The translations under genes and the position numbers were made by a program. Below, piece by piece: positions 22,308 through 34,432 of a stretch of 64,000 nt of DNA. The notes beneath the pieces are model-generated. The model had not been told where the DNA came from. It saw nothing but the letters and a program-made list of their open reading frames with translations, and made no database searches. Where the stretch lies: positions 12,971,372 through 13,035,371 of the forward strand of contig NC_092797.1 of NCBI RefSeq assembly GCF_918797505.1. Reading direction: 5' to 3'. The stretch is from Bemisia tabaci. Its lineage: Eukaryota > Arthropoda > Insecta > Hemiptera > Aleyrodidae. The first letter of the stretch is position 1, and the number at the start of each line of letters is the position of its first letter.

Positions 22308-23190
22308 ATTTATGAGCCGTCATCAGGTGCATTTTATTTGATTATTTGCTCAACAAGTTGCTCATCGGTCATCATCCGGTGAAAAGTAGCGTGTTGACCT
22401 CCGAACTTTACCTCCATTCATCCCCCTCATTACATTACTTAGATTGTCAAGTGCGCTCGGTGCCGCGGGGTCCCTAAAATATATCATCTCTGCGCCCAAA
22501 CTTGGACGACGACGTCGATTCGCCCGCTAACTCCAACACACCTGCCCGACGGAAGATAATGAATACCGAGTGATGGACGCAGCCCCCTTCCAATCTGCTA
22601 CCCCTGCCCCCTACCACCCCTTTGTCCCCTACCATTCCCTTGTCCCCTACTACCCCTGCCCCCTATCACCCTCCTGTCCCCTACTACCTCCACCCGGGGG
22701 AGTGTTATCCACTCGGGAAGTTGGCGACTGAGACTGACGTTAAGTAACGTCTGAGGAATCGGTCGTCTCGCGCGAGGTGTGGGGGGAGGGAGGAGGGTGG
22801 TGGTGGCGGGGAAGGGGGAGGGGGGGTGAACGTGCCCCGGTCGCCGACGGCCGGGATTCGGAAATCACGCTAGGAACCACGTCAGGTTTCATAAACTCCG
22901 AGTCGGGCGGGCGGTTATAACTCACGGGATCAGCGGCGAGACACGTGCTAATGCAGTTTGTTAAGGTGATGCAGCCCTTGTTACGCGCCGCAGATATACG
23001 AGCCAGGAGCCGCCGGGACGCTTTAACGGCCCCGGCTTAATCTAGACATTCCGAACACGAGTCGCGGCGGACGAGGGGTGGAGGACACGGGGTGGATAGC
23101 GTTAAGCAAACCGGTCGGATCTACATGGGGGTTTGAAAAAGGACCCGTGTGTGATTGGCTAGGATCCCTGCTGTCAGTCGTACTAAAAAT
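22308..23190. other. GC-rich, repeat-free island
   Basis: From about 22,450 to 23,130 the sequence is GC-rich, with C-rich runs of the CCCCTACCACC type at 22,600-22,690 and G-rich runs at 22,780-22,830. No frame with a domain was found. It may be a regulatory island of the host gene, but sequence alone does not show it. Confidence 0.35.
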
Positions 23191-23194
23191 GTGC

Positions 23195-23945
23195 GAAATT
23201 TTAAGGAGGGAGAAAACAACGAAAAGGAAAGGAGAAATTTGAAGAAATTAAGTAAGAGCAATGAAAAGATGAAGAAGAAGAGAAAGTAGCTAGGTTAAGC
23301 AGTATAATTTGAAGGAGAATGAAAGGAGGAGATGAAGATGGAAATTAAATGGAGAAGAATACTACGAAGGAAGGACTGAAGGAGACAGAAAAGAAGAAGG
23401 GAGGGAAAATTAATTTTCCTATCTTTTTTCTCGTCTATTTATTCTCATTATCTATATTTTGTTCCATTCCTCTTCTCCTACCCTTAGTTTTGAGAAGCAG
23501 AGAGAAGAAAAGGAAGTTTTGAAAAAACTTAAGTAAAAATGAAACCAGGACCAGTAAAAAAACTATAAAGAATGCTTAAAGAAGAAAACGAAGACTAATA
23601 AGAATAAGAAAAGGGGGATTAGAATAAAAAAAAGAGAAACTAGGAGAGGAAATCCTCTTTTTAATCTTTCTGCTCTTACCCCTTGTTCCTTCATTACTTT
23701 TTTCTCCTCCTCCCTTTTTCATTCTCCTCCACATTCTTTAAAGTTACTTCTTCTTTCATATTTTTCTTCTCCTTCCTCTTCTAATTTTTCCTCCTCCTCC
23801 TCCTCCTCCTCCTCCTCCTCCTCCTCCTCCTCCTCCTCCTCCTCCTCCTCTCTCCTCCTCCTCCTCCTCCTCCTCCTCCTCCTCCTCCTCCTCCTCCCTC
23901 CTCCTCCTCCTCTCCTCCTCCTCCTCCTCCTCCTCCTCCTCCTAC
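23195..23945. repeat. Purine tract, pyrimidine tract and (CTC)n microsatellite
   Basis: A GA-rich plus strand (about 23,195-23,410, and again 23,505-23,655) alternates with CT-rich blocks. It ends in about 155 bases of (CTC)n with a few interruptions (23,787-23,942). Such strand asymmetry can form triplex DNA. The opposite-sense tracts could pair with each other. Confidence 0.85.
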
Positions 23946-25857
23946 TTGTTTTTCACTTTTGTTTTATTGTTTTTTTTTTCATCTTTTTGTTCTACGTTCT
24001 CCTTCAATCTCGTATAATGCTCCATCTGGCATCTGCTAACTGCCCAAAATTATCGGGCGTAAGTATGTTTTTAAAATTTTTAATGTAGAAAGCACAGGTT
24101 TGCCTGACGCTGTCCAAATATGTATCGACGCCGGTGTGGTCGGCGGCGCGGAGCGACACTGTGCAAACAACCCGGGCTTGTTTTTTTATTCCGGGGCCCT
24201 CAAAACACTTTCGCTTTGTTTCGATGTTTTATCCCGGGAACATGTCCGCCGCCCGGCGGGCCATTACCATTACCGTCCGTCCTCATCAAAACGTCGTATA
24301 TTTAAAACGGAGGGCGACCGTGGCGGAATGGTCAAAACTTATGGCGGCTACGTGACTCGTGCCGAAAAAATATATATTTTTGTTTACTTTTCCTCGCCTT
24401 CTTTTTCTCGCCTCTGCCGCATTCCGCTTCTTCTCCGCTACGCCAATCTGGCCTTGCACCGTTGCATGATGCTTCCTTCTGCTGAGGTTTTATTAACACC
24501 GAGCGAAAAAAATGAACTAACGGAAGAAAATGTCTTGAGGGAGGTAATGCGTATTCAAAAAGCTTCGCGAAAAAAAAGCAAAAAGGGCATTTTTAGGGGT
24601 CCCTTTAAAAAATGCTCCCTAAAAATGACATCCAGAAAAGGCTTTCTAAAAATAACGCCCAAAAAAGGCCTCAAAAATGGCACCCAGAAAAGGCCCTCTG
24701 ATAAGGACCTCTCTCAGTCGGTTGATTCGAATTCTCCAGAGGGGGAGAAAAAGTAGCGGGTGAAGAAAGATATTAAAATTTCCTAATATTCGGGGTATTA
24801 TGGAATATCATAGTTTGCGGTACTGGTAATCAAAGTTTTTGGCCATCGGAACCGAGGTTCAGCTGACAGACAACCGAAGTTTGTGTCGAACTCACAGGAA
24901 AGTCCTGTTGCTGCAATGCTCTGTGTACATCCATGTTTTGGGGCAAACATCAATTTTTAACAAGGAGTCGATGGTGGAATTGCAAAAGCTTGTGTTTCTG
25001 TCACAATCGGTATCAGTAACATTGAAAGATATCCTAAAATAGTAAAGAGGGTTTGCCGAATTAATCTTGCAAGTTATTTTTGAGGAATATTCACTAGTTT
25101 CAATCAAATTGTTCTAGTGATTACAATCTGGCAGCGGGCAATCGCTCTCGTAAAGCGGGATGACGTCAGTCATATCAGGCCGCCCTCACTGGAATTTTTC
25201 CTTATCCTCGTCTTCGTCTCAATAATCCTCTGCACCTTGAGCATCTCCTTTTTTCTTCCTCCAAGCAGCTAGAAATAAAACACCAAGTGAAACTAAAAAT
25301 CTGAGTATAAAAGTTAGAGAGTCGTAATTTAATTGGAGTGGGAAGTTAAGATGTTGTCAAATGGCCTGAATTGCGCAAAATGTAATTTCAGATGTAAAAT
25401 CAGGGACTGCATCAAAGATTTGTCTCCGTCAAAGAGGTTCGGCTTATAGAAACTGCTGTATTATCAAGGTTTTTTAAGACAGCTGTCAATGTAGAAATAT
25501 TCTTACTGCTAAGTGGCAAATGTGTTCGTCATACGGAACATGACTAACAGAAAGGCTCGAATACTCCTTGCAAAATCGAGTCAAGAAGAGGAGGTATGAA
25601 GTTTTATCCATCTTTAAGACTCAATATTTAAGGTAAACTTCAACTTCTTTTGCTCACGTGTTAAATACTTTTTCTCTTATTTGAATTTCTTACAGGAAAA
25701 AAAATGCACGGCTATAGTTTAGTTCAAAAATACTTAAACATTTGTACTCTTTATTTGGCTTAATTTTTCCCCTGTGTAACCCAGTCCGCCTGTATGTGTA
25801 TTATTTATTGATCTCTATGGATTGAAACTCATTCATGCTTAAGGTAAGGTTTAAGAA
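23946..25857. other. Non-coding; 218-codon lysine-rich frame not accepted as a gene
   Basis: The frame at 24100-24756 ends in a Lys/Arg-rich stretch produced by degenerate repeats of AAAAATGGCACCCAGAAAAG type (24,560-24,710). No domain, no start context and no splice structure supports it. Nothing else is seen here. Confidence 0.35.
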
Positions 25858-26415
25858 ATTTGAGCATTTTTCAGGTACTTTGAGCCGGGATGAACCACCT
25901 CCAGGGATCGTCCCGCAGGTATCTGAAACGTGACTTGGTTCACTTTAAGTTGAACCCATTTAATGTATCAATTTCTCAATTTTCCGGGCGGATCACTATT
26001 TTTTTTATCGTGCGTTTTCCTTTCGCACACATTGGATCCAGAGTCCAGACTCTTGAAAACATTGACAAGAAAAAATACTCTTGATTCAATCGGATTTTTG
26101 CTTGAATCAAAACGAAATCCGCTTAAATTAAGAGGCTTGGTTCTTGATTTAAGCTAGATTCTGATTGAATCCAGAGTACTTTTTCTTGTCGATGTTTTTA
26201 AGAGTCTGGAATCTAGATCCAATGTGTTTTTTTTTCAGTGCATAAATTATTACATTATACGAGAATAATTACCATAAACGTATAATTATGACCGTATACA
26301 TTCAATCGATTTCTGCGAAATGAAAAATCGCTACGTATAAATTAAGTCCGGAGACATTTAAGCATTTTTCAGGTACTTTGAAGCATCGGCACGAACCGCC
26401 CCCGGAAACGATCCG
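25858..26415. repeat. 60 bp direct repeat flanking an A element
   Basis: A block with GCATTTTTCAGGTACTTTGA, then GAACCxCCxCC and CGTCCxxC/CGATCC, occurs at 25,860-25,920. It recurs in the same orientation at about 26,357-26,415. Family A copy 2 lies between them. Confidence 0.6.
26026..26240. repeat. Palindromic element family A, copy 2, left end missing
   Basis: It begins at ACACATTGGATCCAGAGTCC without the CACTGGAAAA terminus. It runs through the full palindrome to TTTTTTCAGTG. The right end is intact. Confidence 0.85.
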
Positions 26416-26951
26416 ACGGGCATTAAAGCTCGCGAAAATGATGTAAACACGGCGAAACATCACCAGCTCCTGATAACGTCGTCATAAGGGCGATGGTGAC
26501 AAGCGAGCAAGTGCATGAATAACCTTAGCGGGCCGAACCCCCGGCCCTCCGCCACCCTCCGGGGCCGGGGTGACACGACAGGCCGCGTCGTAAAATCGGG
26601 GAACGAAGGAATCGTAAGGCCGGATCGGCGTATCTGCACGTTCCCGGGCGGCCGGTAAGTAGTTCGTAACTCGTGAAATCTTATTTAAATTTCAGGGCGT
26701 CCCGGGGCGCCTTTTTACGAGAGCCCTCGCGAGGGCGCCATAACTCAAGGGTGCATACAGGCGATAAAAAGCTGACAGAAAATATCCGCGAGCGCTCCCC
26801 GCGGAGCCGGAGGGAGTTAACTACCCCCAGTCATGATCCGTGGGGGATGACACGGCTAGGCACCGCTAACAAGCACCCGCGCTCGCCGTTGCCGAAATGC
26901 CGATACTTGAACAATGAGACTCTGGGAAATGTCTGGATAGAGGGTAGTATC
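26416..26951. other. GC-rich, repeat-free island
   Basis: GC- and CpG-rich sequence with a 97-codon frame at 26673-26966 lacking any domain. It may be regulatory. No direct evidence of transcription. Confidence 0.3.
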
Positions 26952-27576
26952 ATAGCCGTCCCTTGAACGATCCGTTTTTCTAAAAGTTAATGATAAAAAT
27001 CTAGAATATGTTGGATACACTGGAAAAAAAAACACATTGGATCTAGAGTGCACACTGAAAAAAAAATCTCTGTGTATTTACTAAGAAAAGGGTAAAATTA
27101 CCAAGAATTCAGGGTTCTATTTGATCCCAGTTTTTTCTTGGTAAAATTACCATTTATGGAATTGGTAATTTTACCGAGAAATCCTGGTAAAATTATTGAA
27201 CTTTCTCGGTAATTTTACTGGACCTTGGTAAAAACACCAATATTTTTTATCGACTGTGGTAGAATTACCAAGATAAAATGGCAAAGTTACCGGGAATTGA
27301 TTACCAATAAAAGTGGTATTCTTACCTGGAAAAATAAGTAAAAATACCGGTTTTTAGGCAAGCTTACTAGTCTGTCTTGGTAAAATTCTCAATAATTGGT
27401 AAAGAAAGTGAGATGGTAAAGGTACCAACGGACCTTGGTAAAAACGCCGAGAATTTTTTTTCAGTGATAGCCGTCCCTTGAACGGATCCTCTCTCCGTTT
27501 TTCTAAAAGTTGCTGATAAAAATCTAGAATATGTTGGATGCACTGGGGGGAAAATACACATTGGATCTAGAGTCCA
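26952..27576. repeat. 101/110 bp direct duplication bracketing a B element
   Basis: The block 26952-27052 (ATAGCCGTCCCTTGAACG, TTTTTCTAAAAGTT, ATCTAGAATATGTTGGAT, then the first 35 bases of an A element) is repeated at 27467-27576. The second copy has a 9-10 base insertion (GATCCTCTCT region) and a few substitutions. The B element fills exactly the space between the two copies. Confidence 0.85.
27053..27466. mobile_element. Element family B, copy 2
   Basis: CACTGAAAAAAAAATCTCTG to TTTTTTTTCAGTG, 414 bp. It matches copy 1 at 1704-2119 nearly base for base, including the repeated GGTAATTTTACC segments. It is inserted about 35 bases into a family A element. It has no coding frame. Confidence 0.85.
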
Positions 27577-27772
27577 GATTCTTGAAAACATTGACAAGAA
27601 AAAGGACTCTTGATTCAATCAGATTTAAGCTTAAATCAAAAGGAAATCTGCTCAAATTAAGAGGCTTGATTCTTGATTTAAGCTTAAATCTGATTGAATC
27701 AAGACTATTTTTTCTTGTCGATGTTTTTAAGAGTCTGGACTCTAGATCCAACGTGTTTTTTTTTTTCCAGTG
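27541..27772. repeat. Palindromic element family A, copy 3
   Basis: This is a complete palindrome from CACTGGGGGG to TTTTTTCCAGTG. Its first 35 bases also occur at 27018-27052, before the B element, as part of the duplicated target. The frames read on both strands are palindrome artefacts. Confidence 0.85.
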
Positions 27773-30700
27773 TAGGAATCGACTAGTCGTATTTGTGCAT
27801 GAAGTCGAGTCTTCGAAGTGAATTTTATAATTATAAAATGAAGATACGCCCCTTTGTCCGGAGAAAGGGTTGTTGACTGGAGAATCAATAATGAATTTTC
27901 TCAGAAACAAACACTTCTTACGAAAAAATCTGGTATTAATCGATTGCTCTTGTGATCTTTTCTTCTCAGCCCTTGCAGGTGGTACGGATATAAATCGTAG
28001 TTTCCTTGAAAAAAAAGAGACTAAACTGCAACATTGATAAATTTTCCATCGCAATTTGTATTTTCCTTCGGAAGCTTTAGAGAAAGCGATTACTACCAGA
28101 GTTTCTCGTATAATTTTTATCTCTTCTTTTATTTTTTTAAAAAGCCATAAATATAATTTTCTTGAAATTTTTAGACGAAACGGTTAAAATTGAATGTTTT
28201 CACTCAGGCTATATAGAACTACGTTCAAACGAATTTGATCAAAAGGTACAATGAAGCACGCGAACCTTATCCATATCGTTCCTTTTAATTAAATTAACTT
28301 GTACGTAATTCATTTTTGCATACGTGCGTCCTAATGTGATAAAAACTTCAGTGGGTTGCCAGAAAATTCAGTCGGATGAAAGTTGGCAACTTTGGAATAT
28401 TTCAGTGATGTTTTACCTTAGCACAGTAGAATTGTATCACGTTTTTGGAAAGTCTAGAAAGGCCAGGGAATGACTGAAATTTACACTATGGAATCTTGAA
28501 ATGTTTTCTTTCAGTGGAAACATTGTAATTAGATGAAGGATGCAGGTTATGAGCCTGTGAGGTGACATTCTGGAAGTAATTGAGCCAATGTCGTATATAA
28601 CTTTCTTATGGGGTACTTCATAAAGAACATTTATATAGGTTGAAGGCCAAACATAAGCACGTGACCGCCATAAACAACGTAAGAAACAAGATGGATATTT
28701 TTCCGTGAACAAAGTATGCTTACTACATTTTTCACGTGTGCTTGATAATTTTAAAATCACACAGTAGGTACACGAATTGGATCCTTTAAATTAGGAATTT
28801 CAACCGGGAAATTTAATTTTTTCCAATTTTGTTTTGTTCAGAAATCACTAGCCCTTGGCATCTATTTTCGTAGAGCTTCCTTAGTTATTGCATTCTATCA
28901 TTTTCGCATGTCAGTATTTTAAATTTTAAAATTCAAGAACGTTTGTAGGGTTTTGACCCTCGCCCAAAACCTACAAACAACATCGTATTTTAGAGCTCAA
29001 TAGCACATTTCAATCAATTTTCCCTACCGGAAGGTATACAATCAATCGCGTCCAAGTCACGAAGAATTTAGAAGCATCTATATTTCAGCGATGTATACTC
29101 GCGCGGTTTGTTGCGAGTGTTACCTAGAGTTGGTTGGTTATGTTTCACGTGAAAGTCTGAAAGTAGTACATTGTCACAAGTTACATTCTGTCTTGTTCTT
29201 CAATTTGGATATTGTGTAATGGTCTCTCGTCCAGTCGTTTCCCCCAAGAAACAGTTCAGACGAAACAACCCTGAGAAAAATTTTCCAATCACTATATCTC
29301 CCGCGGAAAGACTTTCTTTGAAAATGAGCCAAAAATGTCTTTCAAGAGGGGATATACTTTTTCATTTTTTTAAAAGTATTGTTCAATTGGATTTTGTTTT
29401 CAATCGAAAATGTTTCGCCGCACAATTATCATTGGAAAATGCAACATGGCCCGGCCCTTGCTCGCTAAGCCACGTTCCTATATAATGACCAATTCGCAAC
29501 TACGAGTAAGTCATTTTGCCATTAGCATGCAGGTCGTCTTAACTAGAGTAGCTAGATGGGAAGAGTACGGACATGTCAAACGATAAAATTCCGAGGGCCC
29601 AAAGTAGTGGCCAATCTCCTAACGCGAAAAAACTAGAAAACCACCGCTGACAATCTGATTTCAATATTAAACCAAACTGGCCTAGAATATCTATAAATGA
29701 GAGTGTTCTCGCAAAAATGGGTTTTCAGTAAAAACTAAGTCAAATACGTGTTTCACACACATCGGGTTGTAACCATTATAATATTAAACCAGGCTGATAA
29801 TTTTAGTTCATAAGTTGGCTGCTCTTTTGGGCCCTAAAAGCTCCATGACCTAACCTTCAAAATTAACGGCATATCCACACTCTCCCTTCAAAGGAACTCT
29901 TGTTTTAACTCATCTCTTTGTGAGTAGTAAAAACAGGAAATTGTGACAAGATTCGGCAACATGTAACGTTCATAACTCATCCGCCAACATCCGTCTCTCG
30001 TCGCCCAATACGAAATCAATTTATTCAATTAACATAATGTTTCTTTATCCCCTTCCCGGGTCCCTTCCCACCGTTTTCGTCTTCTTCAAGTTTCCGCGTG
30101 CGTTTCTTTAATTTCCTTCCTTTTTCCACCCCTCCTTTTCGGTAATCTTATTGGAGCTTTTTATTTCAGGAACCGACCTTTTTTCAGGGTTGGTTTAGCA
30201 ATGTGAAGTTCGAGGGGAAGGTTCCGGCAATAAATGCGAATTGCATGTATGCCCCGGCTGAGTGGAGGGTGTCCTAACTGAACTGAGGATAAAAGTTTTC
30301 CGGGGTCGTTGAGTGAAGTCTGTCTTGCCCCAAGCAACGAGCAGAAGAAAATATTGGCCTCTTTTCTATTCAGTGTATTCATTGAAGGTGAAATTAGAGA
30401 GACACGTACAAAACATGTATGATCAAAAGTACGAAACTCTGTTGTCGCGTTTTTGCGATCGTTTAACGCCATTCATATTTCCTTAACAGACTGCGTTTCG
30501 CAATAACCTGAAATGTTCAACATGTTTTATGTCTAAAGGTGTCTTTCAGTGATTTATGGCAAAAAAACTTACGTAATCTCAGCAACGTGGCAAAATAAAT
30601 AATTCTCTTTCGTAAATTCTAACACAAATTATTTAATCCACTCCACTTCCCGTAATTTTAAAAGCAGTTCATCATTCACTTAGCGCTGTAATAAAATTAT

Positions 30701-31312
30701 CGCTGATTTTATGGCATTTACAAAGAATTAACGTAAAATTTAATTTGGAATCTGTGGCGTCTCGAGACAATTATTAACATGGTAAGGAAGAAACCCCCCC
30801 CCCCCCCCTCCCCAGAGGAAACACTAGCACAAAACTAGACAAATATGCCGATTGCCTCCTCTGCAAAGTGAAGTGTAATATGTTATGTACCGTAAGATTT
30901 GGGATTTTTATTTTCTTCAATGACAAATATTGATCTTTGTAATTTTTTTCACAATTTTCTTTTTCTCATTCCTAAAATGTCTATAAGCGGTTTATGTTTC
31001 GTTCGTTGCAATACGAGTAAAAAAAATTACAATAGACGAAAAAAGTAACATGAGCAAAAATATACATGTTCTTGAGAATGTAAACGTAAACCTGGAATTG
31101 GGATGCATTTTGCAGTAAGGACCACTATTTCCGCTTCATTTTAGAAACAACGTATGTGATATCAGTTTCCCTAGGCAGACAGATGTTTTCATAGATAAGT
31201 TAGGAATAAAGTAACTTCTTATTAACCGAGAGAAAACTTCTCGATCCTAATCTTCGGAAAGAATTATGCGTTTTATCGGTGTTCAATGTGATAATAAAAT
31301 AATAAATAATGA
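27773..31312. other. Non-coding; one degraded C-like right end
   Basis: Around 28,350-28,431, GTTGGCAACTTTGGAA followed by TTTTACCTTAGCACAGTAG resembles the right end of family C. A C/T run lies at 30,795-30,812. Frames of about 100 codons (28437-28760, 29171-29485, 30161-30472) have no domain that I recognise. Confidence 0.35.
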
Positions 31313-32470
31313 ATGAAAGATATCCCCCCAGTTAACCGAAGTACCATTACCCAGTTAACCGAAAAGAAGAGAATTGTTGGCCAGGAGCTTCATTTAGTGT
31401 TTTTGGATATTGAAAAGGCTTATGATAGTATTCCTCTTGTGAAACTCTGGGAAGTCCTAGAAGAAACGGGTTTTAGTAAAGGACTTATTGGGGCAGTCAA
31501 GCAGTTTTATCGGGGGGCTTTTGCTAGAATTAAGTGCCAAGGAAGGCTTTCAGACGGTTTTTTTGTCACCAAGGGGCTTAAGCAGGGATGTTGTCTGTCA
31601 CCGACGCTGTTTAAGATATATCTAGAGCACGTTCTGAAGGAATGGAAAAGAAAGTGTGCCGGCATGGGCGTCCCTCTAAATGACCAAGAAACACTGTTCA
31701 CGCTATGCTTTGCTGACGACCAGGTAGTCATAAGTCAAGATCACGATGACGCGGAGTATATGACCCGGAAGTTGGTGGAGGAGTACCGCAAATGGGGCCT
31801 CGAGGTTAGTGTCCGTAAGACAAAAAAGATGTCAGTCGGAGGTGCTCAGCAAAGCATAGTCCTGGAGGATGGTCAACATATAGAAAGTTGCGAACAATAC
31901 AAGTACCTGGGGGTGAACCTGACTTCGGATGGGAAGCTGGATCAGGCCATTCGGGACCGTAATCTTCTAGGAAGGAAAGCCATCGCCATGCTTAATGGGA
32001 TCCTTTGGGACCAAAGGATTTCCAAAGACAACAAGAAGAGGATTTATAACTCGGTTGTCAAGCCTATTATCACCTATGGCAGTGAAGTGTGGCAGTTGAA
32101 GAAGCGGACCCAAGAAATGCTCAAGGCGACCGAGATGGATTTCTGGCGAAGATCGGCTGGAATCTCGAGGAGAGAACGTGTCAGGAATGAACGTGTCCGA
32201 GAGATAATGGGCGTTGAGGGGACGATTGTGCACGATATCATGACCAAGCAATTGGTATGGTATGGGCATGTGCAGAGAATGGCTGATACCAGGTTGCCGA
32301 AGAAGGTGTTGGAGTGGGTCCCCCCAGGTAGGCGACGGAGAGGGCGTCCAGCCAAACGGTGGGTAGAGGGCATCCATGAAGAGATGGAGAGATGCCACCT
32401 TCCGGAGGATCTCTACCATGACAGATTCCTGTGGAGAATAGGCGTCGCAGAGCGCCCTAGCGCGCCGTAA
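31313..32470 (+). CDS. LINE reverse transcriptase, 5'-truncated but open reading frame
   Basis: The product copies LINE RNA into DNA at a nicked target. The 385-codon frame shows RT motif A at residues 30-38 (FLDIEKAYD, catalytic D32). Motif B follows at 90-93 (KQGC), then motif C at 133-136 (FADD, catalytic D135-D136) and the thumb/connection region (YKYLGVNL). The usual LINE C-terminal block WYGHVQRM starts at residue 316, with a basic GRRRRGRP stretch near 340. The endonuclease and fingers are missing. The ATG at 31313 lies inside the target duplication, so it is host sequence rather than the element's own start. The C-terminal layout suggests an RTE- or CR1-like clade; I am not sure which. 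No stop or frameshift breaks it, so the insertion looks young. Confidence 0.85.
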   Translation: MKDIPPVNRSTITQLTEKKRIVGQELHLVFLDIEKAYDSIPLVKLWEVLEETGFSKGLIGAVKQFYRGAFARIKCQGRLSDGFFVTKGLKQGCCLSPTLFKIYLEHVLKEWKRKCAGMGVPLNDQETLFTLCFADDQVVISQDHDDAEYMTRKLVEEYRKWGLEVSVRKTKKMSVGGAQQSIVLEDGQHIESCEQYKYLGVNLTSDGKLDQAIRDRNLLGRKAIAMLNGILWDQRISKDNKKRIYNSVVKPIITYGSEVWQLKKRTQEMLKATEMDFWRRSAGISRRERVRNERVREIMGVEGTIVHDIMTKQLVWYGHVQRMADTRLPKKVLEWVPPGRRRRGRPAKRWVEGIHEEMERCHLPEDLYHDRFLWRIGVAERPSAP

Positions 32471-32502
32471 AAGCGGCTCACACATACATACATGAAAGAT
32501 AT
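31313..32502 (+). mobile_element. Truncated LINE insertion with 11 bp target duplication
   Basis: ATGAAAGATAT is present at 31313-31323 and again at 32492-32502, directly flanking the element (31324-32491). The 3' end is a short (CATA)n tail (CACACATACATACAT) rather than poly-A, as seen in several RTE-like families. The 5' end is truncated within the RT domain. CAGTTAACCGAA occurs twice in the first 40 bases, a possible scar of the 5' joining. Confidence 0.85.
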
Positions 32503-34432
32503 ACTCGTTTCGAACCGAGAGACTTCCTCTATTCGTCAAACTTTGCAACAGCCCTCTTTGGATGCGGATGTTGGCCTTTGCCGGGCTTTTGAAGTTCAAG
32601 ACTTCAAGAGGGACGTAACTGTAAGGAAATTAATTGACCAAGAAAGGAAGGAGCTTCAAACTGTAGCGGGTGTCTTCGAGACGTTTTAATTAAAGGAATT
32701 TTGGAAATGAGAGCGTCATGAGAGGTTAAGCAGGTTGCCCAATTGTGAAGAAATCTCTATAGCCGGCTGAAGAGTGGATGCAAATTAAAATCAGCTCATC
32801 ATTCAAATTTTTTTGGCATCGATTAGGAGTAAAATAGTGGGCTCAATTCAAAAATGGTTGAACTGCTTTTGTCTCCTCTTAATGACGTAATGGTCAAGTT
32901 TAAAATTTGGATGGTTTTATATTTTTTCATCATTTTCCCGATTACGTGACAGATGACTTTATCGTTGACTTTCCCACAACGAGCTCGCTACCAGTGACAG
33001 CCAATAAGTCAACCGATGGAGAAATGGTTGAATTTCCGAAGACTTTTTCAAACTCACCGAACTAGGTACACAGATGTGTAGGAAAGAACAGACTGTCGTC
33101 GAAAAAAACTTTATTAAATACGTATATCAACCCCAATAAATTGAATTTAAATGCTACGAAACTTCAATTTATTAATTGGAAGTGTCCATATCATCCAACA
33201 AATTGAGTTAGTACCACAATTTTAGGGGATCACCCGTAAAGTTTTTTTCTCAGTGTCATTTTTTGAAAAACTTCACTCATCCCTTTTGTCTTCCAAGCCC
33301 CTCGGTTGACATAATTGAATTTCGGGTTAATTTTCGCCGTGAATTTTTAAATTTTTGCGGTGAATCCATTTCCCAACGATGATCCTGAATCTGTGATCCT
33401 CATAGATGAGAAACTCCGGTCGTAGAATCGGCAACGCACAACGGAAGGAAAAAGACGACGACTAATTTTATTGTCAAAGTAAAGATAAAGTTGGAACGAA
33501 GCAATTCGAAACAATTTATGATTAAAAACCGCGATTTAACTCTTTCAATCTAAATAGACAAGCTGCTCCGGCATCAGCGATGAACGACCCCTCGGAAAAT
33601 CCTCTCTTTCGCTTCCTCCTTCCTCCTCGCGTCCTCCTCCACGCCAATTCGCACTCGCAACTTTTTTTCGCCACTCATTCTTCATCGGGTTTCCTCCCTC
33701 CTTAGATTCTCGTCCGACCCGAGTCATTCTCACTGTCTTCATTTTATAACTTCTTCTAATATTTCTCGGGCATTAAATTACGCCAGCTCTCAGCCCCACT
33801 CTCGTCCGCCGTCCATCGCGCCCTAATCCGCGGTTTTTCGCCGCAGAAACGGAATTTAATTCTTGCTCCAGCTAGAAAGTTTTATTGTTTAAATTAACGC
33901 GAGTTTAGTTTCAATTGACGGCAAACAACACGGGAAAAGAGACGGACGAAAGGGAAGGGAAAATGGTGTCTTTGTCTAGACGTTATTAAGACGCAGTGTC
34001 GTGGCTGCACGGGTTTCTTGTTTTTTGTGTTCTTGATACTAAGTACATTATGTGCAAAAATAAAGGAATTGTTCGTTGAAATTCGGTGATTCAGGCGTCA
34101 GGACGGTTGCATAGTTGAATAACAAATTTAGTTTCCGAGAATTAAGTTACCTTTCACCTCTTTTATGACACTTTTCTAGTTTTGGTAAAGCACAAACTGA
34201 ATTCTTCGTAACCCGGATTCTTGAAAGTGAAGCAGCGCTTTACTACAATTGAAATTAGTTTTAATGCAAACATTACAGGAAAAAACCGTTGTTCCAAATA
34301 CTCAAAGTTCAGCTTACTCTTAGTAACATCAGTCCATGTTTTCATGAACGATAGGACATACTGAAATTTTTAAACGTTACCGTGAGAATTTTATCCGTTA
34401 CAATAGGGAAAACAAAAAACAGGGGGAAAACT
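32503..34432. other. Non-coding; includes a GC-mixed island
   Basis: 33,500-33,910 is a repeat-free block with alternating AT and CG-rich parts (for example TTTATTGTTTAAATTAACGC at 33,880) that could be regulatory. No gene or element ends were seen. Confidence 0.35.

Noticed and set aside
24305..24360. tRNA-Ser-like 5' half (GTGGCGGAATGGTC)
   Set aside because: No anticodon stem, T arm or acceptor stem follows; a chance match.
24100..24756. 218-codon plus-strand open frame
   Set aside because: Lys/Arg-rich tail comes from degenerate nucleotide repeats; no domain, no repeat partner, no splice context. Treated as chance.
27524..28054. 176-codon minus-strand frame and similar LDLESRLLKT-type frames near other A copies
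   Set aside because: The recurring peptide is a translation of the A palindrome on either strand, not a conserved protein.
31967..32599. 210-codon minus-strand frame
   Set aside because: Lies antisense to the LINE reverse transcriptase and is its shadow.
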